This document shows positions 1 to 8,240 of a stretch of DNA of 46,269 bases, piece by piece; within the stretch, counting starts at the first letter, position 1; each line of letters starts with the position of its first letter. The stretch comes from Syntrophomonas sp. UBA4922 (GTDB taxonomy: Bacteria > Bacillota > Syntrophomonadia > Syntrophomonadales > Syntrophomonadaceae). Below the pieces are notes generated by a model, which was not told the origin of the DNA, made no database searches, and saw only the letters and a program-made list of their open reading frames with translations. The position numbers and the translations under genes are program-made. The DNA lies in the NCBI GenBank assembly GCA_002398825.1, contig DHBS01000025.1, positions 1 to 46,269 of the forward strand, in the 5' to 3' direction.

Positions 1-47
1 CTTCTATGGAATGAGAATCCCGGTTAAATAAAGTCACCAAAGAGAAC

Positions 48-92
48 GGCTGCCCTATAAGTCCAAAATGGACTCAGGGGCAGCCTTTTTTT
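48..92 (+). terminator. Rho-independent terminator of an upstream gene outside the window
   Basis: An 8-bp stem GGCTGCCC/GGGCAGCC (48-55 and 78-85) encloses a second short stem (AGTCC/GGACT) and is followed by a run of seven T. The orientation serves a plus-strand gene ending left of the window. It separates that gene from the SLH gene. Confidence 0.85.
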
Positions 93-193
93 CGACTGCT
101 TTTATATGCAGTTGCGTGCCAACAGTCCCTTTTTATTTCGACATATCCTTAAAATCGACAGCGACCTTTCCCTGCCATTCAGCAGGAAAGAGC

Positions 194-221
194 TTCTCCA
201 TCGCGAATGTAATGCTATAAA
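194..221 (+). promoter_or_regulatory. Candidate promoter of the SLH / nitrogenase-like operon
   Basis: An extended -10 element, TGCTATAAA (213-221), lies about 30 bases before the SLH start codon. The best -35 candidate, TTCTCC near 195, is weak. It is the only promoter-like site between the terminator at 48-92 and the gene. Confidence 0.35.
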
Positions 222-253
222 AAGAGGAAAATCATTCATGAGGAGGGTTAATT

Positions 254-1426
254 TTGAAGTTGTTTTATAAAACAAATAGACGATTAATGGCATCATTGCT
301 TGCCGGGCTGTTTTTTCTGGCGCAGGGACTGATGTTTCCGGTTGTTTTATCTGCAGCCCAGCAGGCCACTCCATTTAATGACGTTGCGCCTGACCACTGG
401 GCTTTGAAATACATTGTCAATCTGTCCGCCCGGGATATAATGTCGGGGGATAACAACGGCAATTTCCGTCCCGACCAGCCCATCTCACAGCTGGAAGCAG
501 TGCTTTTGGCGGTGCGCTGTATGGGGCAGGACAATGCCATTTCTGAAGTAAATGCCGATGCGGATCTGCCCTTCGAGGTCCCTTCCTGGGCCAACAAGGG
601 GGTTTTCAAGAAAGAGTTGTTGTTCGCCGTGGAACAGGGACTCCTGGTTCCCTCCCAAAAAGACTTCATCGCCTCAGACTTCGCCAGCCGCGCCTGGATA
701 AGCCAGCTGATGGTGCGCCTGATCGGCAAACAGTCGGAAGCATTCACAATGAACAGCACCACACCGGATTTCATCGATGCGGACGAGATGCCTTCCTGGT
801 CGATAGGTTACATAAATGCGGCTTTAAAGTACGATTTGATTTCAAAATTTCCCGATGGCAGCTTCAAGCCTGAGCAATTGGTAACCCGCGCCCAAACCGC
901 TACCCTTCTGACCCGGGCCGAGCCCTATCTCACCCCCTCGGCAAATCAGGTTGAGGGTCCGATTACCGCCCTTTCGCCGGACACTATAGGTTTACAGGTG
1001 GGGCAGGCCGTCATGGGATACACCTTAACCGATGACAGCTATCTGTTTGACCTCAATGACAAGGCTTGCACCTGGGATGCCTTAAAACTAGGCGACTACG
1101 CAAATCTGGTGATAGATGGCGCCAAAATCGAATATCTGGCCATTTCCGAGCCGCCTGCCGCAACAATAACCCCTCAACCCCAGCCAGTGTTTGAGCAAGG
1201 CGGTACAGAGACCTTTCATAAGAGTGGTCTGGTCTACCTGGTCTCGGCTAAAAAGCGCCTTATAGTGTTATCTACCGACGGCCCGCCTCTGGCCTACCTG
1301 GTGTCCACAGCCGCCAGAATATCGATACCTGGTATCGAAAATGCGACTTTAAACGATATTCAGGATAATGATTACGTAGAACTAACCATAACCAACGGGA
1401 TTATAACCCAAATTACGGTACAATAA
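254..1426 (+). CDS. Secreted SLH-domain surface protein
   Basis: A 390-residue exported protein. It starts with TTG, seven bases after AGGAGGG. A Sec signal peptide (basic KTNRR, then a hydrophobic stretch to about residue 34) precedes three S-layer homology repeats at roughly 38-85, 110-155 and 172-220. These show the family pattern of F.DV....WA..YI at the start and GNFRPDQPISQLEA or GSFKPEQLVTRAQ later. SLH repeats anchor proteins non-covalently to secondary cell-wall polymer. The C-terminal 170 residues are beta-rich and not recognised. Only 68 bases separate it from the nitrogenase-like gene, with no terminator, so co-transcription is likely; why a wall protein should be in this operon is unclear. 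The SLH call is secure and the role is unknown. Confidence 0.85.
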   Translation: MKLFYKTNRRLMASLLAGLFFLAQGLMFPVVLSAAQQATPFNDVAPDHWALKYIVNLSARDIMSGDNNGNFRPDQPISQLEAVLLAVRCMGQDNAISEVNADADLPFEVPSWANKGVFKKELLFAVEQGLLVPSQKDFIASDFASRAWISQLMVRLIGKQSEAFTMNSTTPDFIDADEMPSWSIGYINAALKYDLISKFPDGSFKPEQLVTRAQTATLLTRAEPYLTPSANQVEGPITALSPDTIGLQVGQAVMGYTLTDDSYLFDLNDKACTWDALKLGDYANLVIDGAKIEYLAISEPPAATITPQPQPVFEQGGTETFHKSGLVYLVSAKKRLIVLSTDGPPLAYLVSTAARISIPGIENATLNDIQDNDYVELTITNGIITQITVQ

Positions 1427-1494
1427 GAGGTAGATGGCTCCGAGCTTGACCGCTCTCTGCGATTGGCCCGGCATGCAGGTGAAGGGGAAGTTTG

Positions 1495-3681
1495 ATGAAA
1501 CAGATCGCCATTTATGGAAAGGGCGGCATCGGTAAATCAACCGTGGCCGCCCATATTTCAGCGGCCCTGACTTTAAGAGGTCTTAAGGTGATGCAGGTTG
1601 GCTGCGATCCTAAGCATGACTCGACCCGCCTCTTGACTGGAGGCCGTCAAGCCCTGACGGTTTTGGACTATATAAAAAATACCCCGCCGGACAGTTGGAG
1701 ATGCGAAGATATTGTAGCTTCGGGTTATGGCGGGATTTGGTGCGTGGAGGCAGGCGGACCCGAACCCGGGGTAGGATGCGCGGGGCGGGGGATACTCACC
1801 ACCTTTGACCTGCTTCAAAAGCTCGGGATTATGAACAGCGACCGGGATGTGGTGATATACGACGTGCTTGGAGACGTTGTATGCGGAGGTTTCGCGGTAC
1901 CCCTGCGCCGGGAATATGCTGACCAGGTCTATATCGTCACCTCCGGTGAGTTCATGTCATTGTATGCCGCCAACAATATCCTTAAGGGCTTGCAGAATTA
2001 TGATGTTAATCCCCGTCTGGGGGGCTTGATTTTCAATCACAAAGGATTGGCGGAAGAAGAACAGCGGGTGGCACGTTTCGCGGCGGCAGTAAGCCTGCCT
2101 GTATGTGCGATTATTCCCCGCAGCGACGATTTTGCCGCAAGCGAAGCCATGGCGTGCACGCTTTTTGAAAGTGGTCACCGCAATTTATATGAGCTTTTCG
2201 ACGGTCTGGCCGGGAAGATAATAGGGGAACACGCCTTGTACCCGGCCCGGGCTTTAGAACCTGAGCATTTAGAAGAACTGGTCCTGCGGCGCTCTTTCCC
2301 CAGGCGCACCTTGAATAGGCCTTCTACAAACAAAAAACCGGAGAACCTGCCATCCGGCGCCGGCCAAACAAGCTCTTCGTTGCTCTCCTTAAATGTGCGC
2401 CGGCGGGAGCCTCTGCACGGTTGCGCTTTTAACGGTGCGGTTAACGCGGCTATACAGGTTGGGGATGCCGTTACCATAGCCCACGGCCCCAGGAGCTGTG
2501 CCCACGCCTCTTACCAGACCATAACCTCGGCGGCGCGCAAAGCGTTGTTTGAAAGGGGAGTGTCAATGCCTGCGCACATTATTCCGCCTCTGCTCAGTTC
2601 TGATATGAATGAAGGCAGAATGATTTTTGGCGGCATAGAAGAGCTGCGCCAGCAGGTCCTGGCTATTAAAGGAACCGGAGCCAAGGCTGTTTTTATCGCT
2701 ACTACCTGCCCGGCAGGCATTATCGGAGACAGTTTGGAGCATGTCATGGACTTGGACGACCCTGGGGGAACACGATTAGTGGCACTGCCGGTCGACGGCA
2801 ACATCAGCGGCGACTACCTGCAGGGTATGATTTCAGCCTATGCGGAAATAGCCCGGGCCTTGATCCGGCCCGAAACCAAGCCTGAGCCCGATCTGGTCAA
2901 CATAATCGGAGAAAAAACCATCGCCAGTGTTACCGAGCCCAATTTGCAGATCGTCAAAGAATTGCTGAAGCATGTAGGGGTGTCGGTCAACTGCCGCTTC
3001 ATATGCCAGACTTCGGTGCAGGAAATCGCCTCTTTTAAAAAAGCCCCCTTAAACCTTCTGGCTTATGATGACTATATGGGCCGCATGATGCGTGATTATT
3101 TGGGGAAGAATTTTGAGGCTCATTTCTTCGACCAACCTTTTCCCAGGGGATTTGAAGAGACCGCCAGCTGGCTTACGGGGATTGCGGAGTTCTTCTCCAG
3201 GCAGGAGCTGGTTGACGAAATAATCACCTCTTACCGCCAGCTGTACCAGGCTGAGATAGCATCACTTCGACCGGCCTTAGCCGGTAAACGCTTGATGGTG
3301 GTCACCTACAATCACGATATCGATTGGATACTGGAGCCGGCCTTGGATCTGGGCATGGAAATCGCGCTGGTGGGCATTCTCAATTATTCTCAGGACAATA
3401 ATTTCCGTTCCCGATTTAAGGGGCAGTTTCCCTTGATTGAGCCATACCCTGACGAAAGGCGTCTGGAGGACATCCAATCCCAGAAACCCGACATCTACCT
3501 GTCCAACCACGCCCTGGCCCATTTTGACGGCGGTGTTTTTAGCGATGTGATTCCTTTATGCCCGGCAGTGGGCTTTTTCAGCGGTATAGAAATAGCCCGG
3601 AGATGGACCCAGATCTTTCGTAATAATCTCAACGAGGGGTGGAAAAAGGATGCAGCCTTGTTCAGAAAATATATGGCCTGA
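1495..3681 (+). CDS. Nitrogenase-like fusion: Fe-protein (NifH-like) joined to NifD-like subunit
   Basis: A 728-residue protein. Residues 1 to about 250 are a complete Fe-protein: P-loop GKGGIGKST at 8-16, the CDPKHDSTRLL switch, and both cluster cysteines, C95 in GPEPGVGCAGRG and C130 in YDVLGDVVCGG. A polar linker (about 255-300) leads into a component-1 subunit with three cluster-type cysteines: C310 (HGCAFNGA), C335 (GPRSCAH) and C405 (TTCPAGIIGD). In this superfamily the Fe-protein passes electrons to component 1 with ATP hydrolysis. Fusion of the two is unusual. No FeMo-cofactor genes are nearby, so N2 reduction is unlikely; a DPOR- or CfbCD-type reductase with unknown substrate fits better. 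ATG 1495 is preferred over the adjacent TTG 1492, with GAAGGGG six bases upstream. Confidence 0.88.
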   Translation: MKQIAIYGKGGIGKSTVAAHISAALTLRGLKVMQVGCDPKHDSTRLLTGGRQALTVLDYIKNTPPDSWRCEDIVASGYGGIWCVEAGGPEPGVGCAGRGILTTFDLLQKLGIMNSDRDVVIYDVLGDVVCGGFAVPLRREYADQVYIVTSGEFMSLYAANNILKGLQNYDVNPRLGGLIFNHKGLAEEEQRVARFAAAVSLPVCAIIPRSDDFAASEAMACTLFESGHRNLYELFDGLAGKIIGEHALYPARALEPEHLEELVLRRSFPRRTLNRPSTNKKPENLPSGAGQTSSSLLSLNVRRREPLHGCAFNGAVNAAIQVGDAVTIAHGPRSCAHASYQTITSAARKALFERGVSMPAHIIPPLLSSDMNEGRMIFGGIEELRQQVLAIKGTGAKAVFIATTCPAGIIGDSLEHVMDLDDPGGTRLVALPVDGNISGDYLQGMISAYAEIARALIRPETKPEPDLVNIIGEKTIASVTEPNLQIVKELLKHVGVSVNCRFICQTSVQEIASFKKAPLNLLAYDDYMGRMMRDYLGKNFEAHFFDQPFPRGFEETASWLTGIAEFFSRQELVDEIITSYRQLYQAEIASLRPALAGKRLMVVTYNHDIDWILEPALDLGMEIALVGILNYSQDNNFRSRFKGQFPLIEPYPDERRLEDIQSQKPDIYLSNHALAHFDGGVFSDVIPLCPAVGFFSGIEIARRWTQIFRNNLNEGWKKDAALFRKYMA

Positions 3682-4954
3682 TGCTTTCAGCGGGGCTATT
3701 TTCGCCCTGGAAGGCATTAAAGACGCAGTGGTGATTTTAAATGGTCCCACCGGATGCAAGTTCTATCACAGCGCCATCTCCGATTACCAATATCCCCGGG
3801 ACCTCTCCTTTGATCCCTTAAATTATCCGGAGATCTATTATTTCGGCCAGCCGCGCGTACCCGCTACCTTTCTGGACGGATATGATTATGTCTACGGGGC
3901 TACTGCCAAACTGGAAAAAATCCTGCAAAAGGTGGCCGTAAAGCCGGAATACAAGCTGGTAGCGGTAGTCAATTCCCCCGGCGCGGCTTTAATCGGCGAT
4001 GACCTGGAAGGTTTGGTTAAAGGGCGAGTTGTGGATACGCCATATTTGTGCATCGAAAATACCGGCTTTTCGGGTCTGTTTACCGAAGGCTTTCAGACCG
4101 CCGTGCTGCAATTATTGCAGAATCTGGACCCGGTTCCGGCCAAGACCTGCCCGCTAACTGTCAATCTGGTGGGCATATCCATATATCACAAGCATTACAG
4201 CGGTTCGATTAAGGAACTGCAGCGCTTGCTGTCACTGTGCGGCATTTCCATACAGGCCACTTTTTGCGCCGGCAGCGACCTGACCCGGCTGCGGCAGTAT
4301 AACAAAGCGTCTTTAAATATCCTGCTCCATCCTGAATACGGCCTGCAATTATGCCAGTGGATGCATAAACATCATAACATGCCATTTCTGTCTCCCCGAA
4401 GCGGTTTACCGCTGGGGTTTGAGGCCAGCAAAAACTGGATCAGGGAAGTCTGTGCCGCCCTGGAGGTTGATCCCGTCCCGGCTGTGCTGGATATAGAAGC
4501 CTGCCAGGCCCATGCATTTCTGCACCTGTCCCGCTATAACTCGGTAACCGGACTGCCCCGCGGCGCTACTTTCGCGGTGAAGGCCGAACCTGCCCTGGCC
4601 GCCGCTCTGACCGTGTGGCTGCACAGCTATCTGGGGATGGTTCCCGCAGCGGTTGAAATAATACCGGCTCATTTAGGCGACGATGCCGTCTTCCTGGAAA
4701 AATACCTGCGGGAGAACGGACTTGACAGTACTTTAGGGGCCTCTGTTGTGAAAAGCGGCGCTGATGTGGTCCTGGCCGACGGCAACACCCTGGCTCAAGC
4801 CCAGCTGCTTAAAGGCAAGCCTTGTGCCGGCATAGAAATAGCTTTGCCCTCACTGGGCTATCTCGATGTGGTCGAAAAATCCTTCCTGGGCGCTTCCGGC
4901 GCCATGCTGCTCCTGGAACAAATCCTCAATGGCCTGCGCTTTATTTACGGCTAG
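3650..4954 (+). CDS. Nitrogenase-like NifK/BchB-type subunit
   Basis: A 434-residue component-1 beta-like subunit. Its ATG lies 32 bases inside the end of the fusion gene in another frame, after GAGGGGTGG, which implies translational coupling and a fixed subunit ratio. Family signs are C4 near the N-terminus, C36 in the ILNGPTGCKFYHS loop, and VNSPGAALIGDDLEG at 107-121. That last motif aligns with the TTCPxxxIGDD cluster motif, but serine or asparagine stands where the third cysteine should be. So it can offer at most two conserved cysteines to an interface cluster, while the D-like partner offers three. This recalls DPOR, where one protomer contributes fewer cysteines. The short N-terminus is as in BchB rather than NifK. 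Substrate unknown. Confidence 0.8.
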   Translation: MQPCSENIWPDAFSGAIFALEGIKDAVVILNGPTGCKFYHSAISDYQYPRDLSFDPLNYPEIYYFGQPRVPATFLDGYDYVYGATAKLEKILQKVAVKPEYKLVAVVNSPGAALIGDDLEGLVKGRVVDTPYLCIENTGFSGLFTEGFQTAVLQLLQNLDPVPAKTCPLTVNLVGISIYHKHYSGSIKELQRLLSLCGISIQATFCAGSDLTRLRQYNKASLNILLHPEYGLQLCQWMHKHHNMPFLSPRSGLPLGFEASKNWIREVCAALEVDPVPAVLDIEACQAHAFLHLSRYNSVTGLPRGATFAVKAEPALAAALTVWLHSYLGMVPAAVEIIPAHLGDDAVFLEKYLRENGLDSTLGASVVKSGADVVLADGNTLAQAQLLKGKPCAGIEIALPSLGYLDVVEKSFLGASGAMLLLEQILNGLRFIYG

Positions 4955-4980
4955 CCCCGCCTTTAGAATTTTTTAAGGTA

Positions 4981-5021
4981 TAGACCTGTCCCCAAATAGG
5001 ATATAATAAATGCAAATCATT
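4981..5021 (+). promoter_or_regulatory. Promoter with Fur/Zur-like operator before the regulator gene
   Basis: TATAAT (5002-5007) has a weak -35, TAGACC (4981-4986), at a short 15-base spacing. Just downstream, around the expected transcription start, lies a Fur-family-type core AAT-C-ATT (5015-5021) inside a partly symmetric AT-rich stretch (5011-5029). Repressor binding there would block initiation, as expected for an autoregulated zur-znu operon. The match is partial. Confidence 0.4.
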
Positions 5022-5047
5022 CCTATTACTAAATGGGGGCAAATCAT

Positions 5048-5485
5048 TTGGACGCACGCAATTGGGATCAAGCCATTAGAAAACTGGGCAAAAAGGCGAC
5101 TCCGCAAAGAAAGGCCATTCTGACCGCACTGTCGCAGCAAGACAAGCCGGCCACAGTCGACGAAATCTTCATTGAGGTCAGGGAGCATCAAAAGACCAGT
5201 CTTTCCACGGTCTACCGCAACCTGGAACTGCTCTTTTCACAGGGGCTGATCAACAAGCAGGGGTTTCCAGGTGAAAAAGCCCGCTACAGCTTGAAAAGGG
5301 ACACCCACGAGCACACTCTGGTGTGTATAGACTGCCGGAAAATAGTGGCTATTACCGGATGCCCCCTGGAATCCTATGCGGTTGAAATCGGTTTGCGCGA
5401 AAATTTTGTGGTCCTGGATCATCGCATGGAGATGTATGGTTATTGCCAGAAATGCAGCCAGATCAGAGGGAGGGTTTCAGATTGA
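5048..5485 (+). CDS. zur: Fur-family metal-dependent repressor, probably Zur
   Basis: A 145-residue Fur-family regulator with an N-terminal winged helix (KKATPQRKAILTAL, then TSLSTVYRNLELL as recognition helix). The metal-binding dimerisation half has HEHTLVCIDC and YCQKC, the two CxxC pairs of the structural zinc site. The family represses metal-uptake genes when loaded. The immediate downstream znuACB operon argues for zinc (Zur) over iron or peroxide sensing, though manganese cannot be excluded. The TTG at 5048 is preferred because GGGGG stands eight bases upstream; ATG 5033 would add five residues but has a poorer ribosome site. The stop codon overlaps the next start as TTGA. Confidence 0.85.
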   Translation: MDARNWDQAIRKLGKKATPQRKAILTALSQQDKPATVDEIFIEVREHQKTSLSTVYRNLELLFSQGLINKQGFPGEKARYSLKRDTHEHTLVCIDCRKIVAITGCPLESYAVEIGLRENFVVLDHRMEMYGYCQKCSQIRGRVSD

Positions 5486-6387
5486 AAAAGCTGGTGATCG
5501 GCCTGTTGATATTGGGCCTGTTATTATCTCTGGCCGGCTGCGGGGTCATCCCCTTGGCCTCGGAGAAGACCTCCGGACAGCCTCCGCAAAAAGCAGGGGT
5601 TCATATCGTCACCTCTTTTTACCCGCTCTATATCATGCTGCTCAATATCACAGCAGACGTCGAAGGGGTTACGGTCAGCAATCTAACTCGCAAAGAGACC
5701 GGCTGCCTGCACGACTATCAATTAAGCCCCGGCGATATGCAGAAACTGCAGGGGGCTGATATTCTGGTTATCAATGGGGCCGGGATGGAATCCTTTATGG
5801 ATAAAGTGATGCGGCAGTATCCGCAAATACCTATAGTGGAAGCCAGCCAGGGCCTGGAATTCATCATGCATGACGGACACCCCAACCCCCATCTGTGGGT
5901 GAGCCTCAATGGGGCCAAAAAAGAGGTGGATAATATCAGCCGGCAGCTGGCATCTCTGGATCCCTCCAATCAGGAAGCATATGCCAGAAACAGTTCAACC
6001 TATATTGAAAAAATCAACCAGCTGCAGTCCGAAATGCACCGGGTTATCGACCCGGCTCCCCAACGCCAGATCGCCACTTTCCACGAAGCCTTCGCTTATT
6101 TTGCCAGTGAGTTCGACCTGCAGGTGGCGGCGGTGGTGGAAAGAGAACCGGGATCCGAACCCAGCGCCGGGGAACTGGCTGACATCATCGAAGAGATCAA
6201 GAATAAAAAAGTTGCGGCTGTTTTTACCGAACCACAGTATCCCACCACTGTCGCCGAAGCCATCGCCCGTGAAAGCGGGGTTGCAGTCTATGCCCTCGAT
6301 CCTGCGGTCAGCGGCCCTGATGATAAGAATGCCTATCTTGACATCATGCAGCAAAACCTGGAGGTCTTGAGGGAGGCTTTATACTGA
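5482..6387 (+). CDS. znuA: Zinc ABC transporter substrate-binding lipoprotein
   Basis: A 301-residue cluster A-I metal-binding lipoprotein. The TTG start, seven bases after GAGGGAGGG, overlaps the regulator's stop and opens directly into a lipoprotein signal peptide with lipobox LAGC (Cys20). The metal-site motifs of the ZnuA/TroA fold are present: HDYQLSPGD, HPNPHLW, ATFHEAFAYF and the late aspartate region YALDPAVSGPD. The long histidine-rich loop of many ZnuA proteins is reduced to MHDGHPNPH, so metal preference (Zn or Mn) cannot be settled by sequence; the Zur-like neighbour favours zinc. It delivers metal to ZnuB at the outer face of the membrane. The stop overlaps the znuC start. Confidence 0.88.
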   Translation: MKKLVIGLLILGLLLSLAGCGVIPLASEKTSGQPPQKAGVHIVTSFYPLYIMLLNITADVEGVTVSNLTRKETGCLHDYQLSPGDMQKLQGADILVINGAGMESFMDKVMRQYPQIPIVEASQGLEFIMHDGHPNPHLWVSLNGAKKEVDNISRQLASLDPSNQEAYARNSSTYIEKINQLQSEMHRVIDPAPQRQIATFHEAFAYFASEFDLQVAAVVEREPGSEPSAGELADIIEEIKNKKVAAVFTEPQYPTTVAEAIARESGVAVYALDPAVSGPDDKNAYLDIMQQNLEVLREALY

Positions 6388-7151
6388 TGAAGACAGTCGA
6401 ACCACTGCAGCCATGCGGCTCAGCATGCGGGCTATGCGTGACCCAGATCAGCCATTTCAGCGTCAATATTCGCGGTAAATGCATTCTTGACGACATTAAT
6501 CTGCAGATCCACTGCGGGCAGCTGACCGCTCTGATAGGGCCCAATGGAGCCGGCAAGTCGACCCTTTTTAAAGCTATCCTGGGAGAAATCCCCCATGAGG
6601 GCAAACTACAATTTCTCGACAGCGAGGGAAACCGCAGCGCCAAGCCCAGGATCGGCTATGTCCCCCAGCGGCTCAATTTTGATGTCAATTCACCCATAAC
6701 CGTAGGCGATCTTTTTACAGCAGCTTTGGGACAGGTGCCGGTTTTTTTAGGCGGAAGTCGCCGCACCCTTCATAATGCCCGGCTGGCTTTATCCAGGGTC
6801 GAAGCTGAGCACCTCATAAACCGGCGCCTGGGGGCATTATCAGGGGGCGAACTGCAGCGCATCCTTTTGGCCCTGGCCCTGGAACCGGTTCCCGATCTGC
6901 TGCTCCTGGATGAGCCCATTTCCGGGGTGGATTTCAAAGGTATGCAGCGTTTCTACCGCATCGTCTCAGAATTACGGCAGCAATATGATCTGTCGGTAAT
7001 CCTGGTCTCCCATGATTTAAATGCGGTGGCTGACTATGCAGACCGGGTGGTCTTATTAAACCGGGTCATTCTCTGTGACGGCACTCCGCAGGAAGTGATG
7101 AAGCATCCTCTTTTCGAAGCAACTCTGGGCAGACTGGAACATTTTATGTAA
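6387..7151 (+). CDS. znuC: Zinc ABC transporter ATPase
   Basis: A 254-residue ABC ATPase: Walker A GPNGAGKST, Q-loop YVPQRLNFD, signature LSGGELQR, Walker B LLLLDEPISGVD and H-loop VSHDL. ATG 6387 overlaps the znuA stop (ATGA), so translation is coupled. The first 20 residues carry three cysteines (PCGSACGLC), an extension not typical of ZnuC; a metal-binding role is only a guess. It powers import through ZnuB. Confidence 0.9.
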   Translation: MKTVEPLQPCGSACGLCVTQISHFSVNIRGKCILDDINLQIHCGQLTALIGPNGAGKSTLFKAILGEIPHEGKLQFLDSEGNRSAKPRIGYVPQRLNFDVNSPITVGDLFTAALGQVPVFLGGSRRTLHNARLALSRVEAEHLINRRLGALSGGELQRILLALALEPVPDLLLLDEPISGVDFKGMQRFYRIVSELRQQYDLSVILVSHDLNAVADYADRVVLLNRVILCDGTPQEVMKHPLFEATLGRLEHFM

Positions 7152-7182
7152 GTTGCGGCGTATAGAACGAAAGGACAGTGGG

Positions 7183-8022
7183 ATGTACGAAAATATCAGC
7201 GCCTTAATCAGTTTACTGCCTTTTTCCTGGGCCCAATATGCCTTTATGCAAAACGCCCTCCTGGCAGTCCTGGCAGTGGTGCCTTTGTTCTCCTTGCTGG
7301 GGGCCATGGTGGTCAATAACCAGATGGCTTTTTTTTCGGATACTCTGGGGCATTCAGCCCTCACCGGCATCGCCATCGGGGTTATAGCCGGGGTGCAGAA
7401 CCCCACCTGGTCCATGTTGATTTTCGCGGTTTTCATAGCCATGGTGGTCACTTTCATCAAAGAACGAACCGGCTCTTCCGCTGACACCATAATCGGAGCG
7501 GTGTCGGCCACAGCAGTGGCTCTGGGAATCGTTATTCTTTCCAAAGGGGGCGGTTTTGCCCGCTACAGCCGCTACCTGGTGGGCGACCTGCTCAGCATCA
7601 CTCCCCAGGAAGTGTCGGCTTTAGGCCTGGTGCTCTTGGCTGTCCTGGTGTTGTGGTACATAATTTTCAATCAATTGTTGTTGCTCAGCATCAACCCCTC
7701 TCTGGCAGGCAGCCGAGGTTTCAAGGTCAAGCTGGTGGAAGCCTGCTTCGCCATCTCCCTGGCCCTGGTGGTCACCTTTACCATTCAGTGGATAGGCATT
7801 TTGATTATCAACGCCCTTTTAGTGCTGCCGGCCGCGGCGGCACGCAATATTGCAGCCGGAATGAGATCTTATCATCTCTGGGCCTTTTTAATCACCGCCG
7901 TATGCGGGGTTAGCGGCCTTATCCTCTCTTATTACTGGGATACCGCCACCGGGGCCACTATAGTGCTTCTGGCTGCTTTATGCTATATTTTCACCCTGAT
8001 GATCCGCCAGCCGGGGCGATGA
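7183..8022 (+). CDS. znuB: Zinc ABC transporter permease
   Basis: A 279-residue ABC-3 family permease with about eight hydrophobic segments. Family motifs include FFSDTLGHSALTGIAIG after the second segment and a long conserved region near GRYSRYLVGDLL-like positions (ARYSRYLVGDLLSI). ATG 7183 is preferred since AAAGGACAG lies seven bases upstream; an in-frame TTG at 7153 would add ten charged residues. It follows znuC by 31 bases and ends the operon. No clear terminator follows: the 218 bases to the convergent PIG-L gene show no recognisable feature. Confidence 0.88.
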   Translation: MYENISALISLLPFSWAQYAFMQNALLAVLAVVPLFSLLGAMVVNNQMAFFSDTLGHSALTGIAIGVIAGVQNPTWSMLIFAVFIAMVVTFIKERTGSSADTIIGAVSATAVALGIVILSKGGGFARYSRYLVGDLLSITPQEVSALGLVLLAVLVLWYIIFNQLLLLSINPSLAGSRGFKVKLVEACFAISLALVVTFTIQWIGILIINALLVLPAAAARNIAAGMRSYHLWAFLITAVCGVSGLILSYYWDTATGATIVLLAALCYIFTLMIRQPGR

Positions 8023-8240
8023 TGAATTGCCGGGTTGGGGCAGTCATTTATTAATAAGGGCACACTTTTTGAAATGGCGGCTAGAGAGCAGTGGAAATCC
8101 GGGAATAAGTCTTCCTGATCCCGGCTGCAGATTGGAGGCGCCACTGTCCAGTTGCAGGAAGAAACATGCCGTTCACAGAAGGCTCCGCACCAAAAGATTA
8201 AATATGGAATTGGGGAAGATCTATACGCCCGTGCCGGCAA

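Noticed and set aside
1495..4954. True nitrogen-fixing nitrogenase
   Set aside because: No nifB, nifE, nifN or nifV, short K-like N-terminus and loss of the third cysteine in the K-like subunit argue against N2 fixation.
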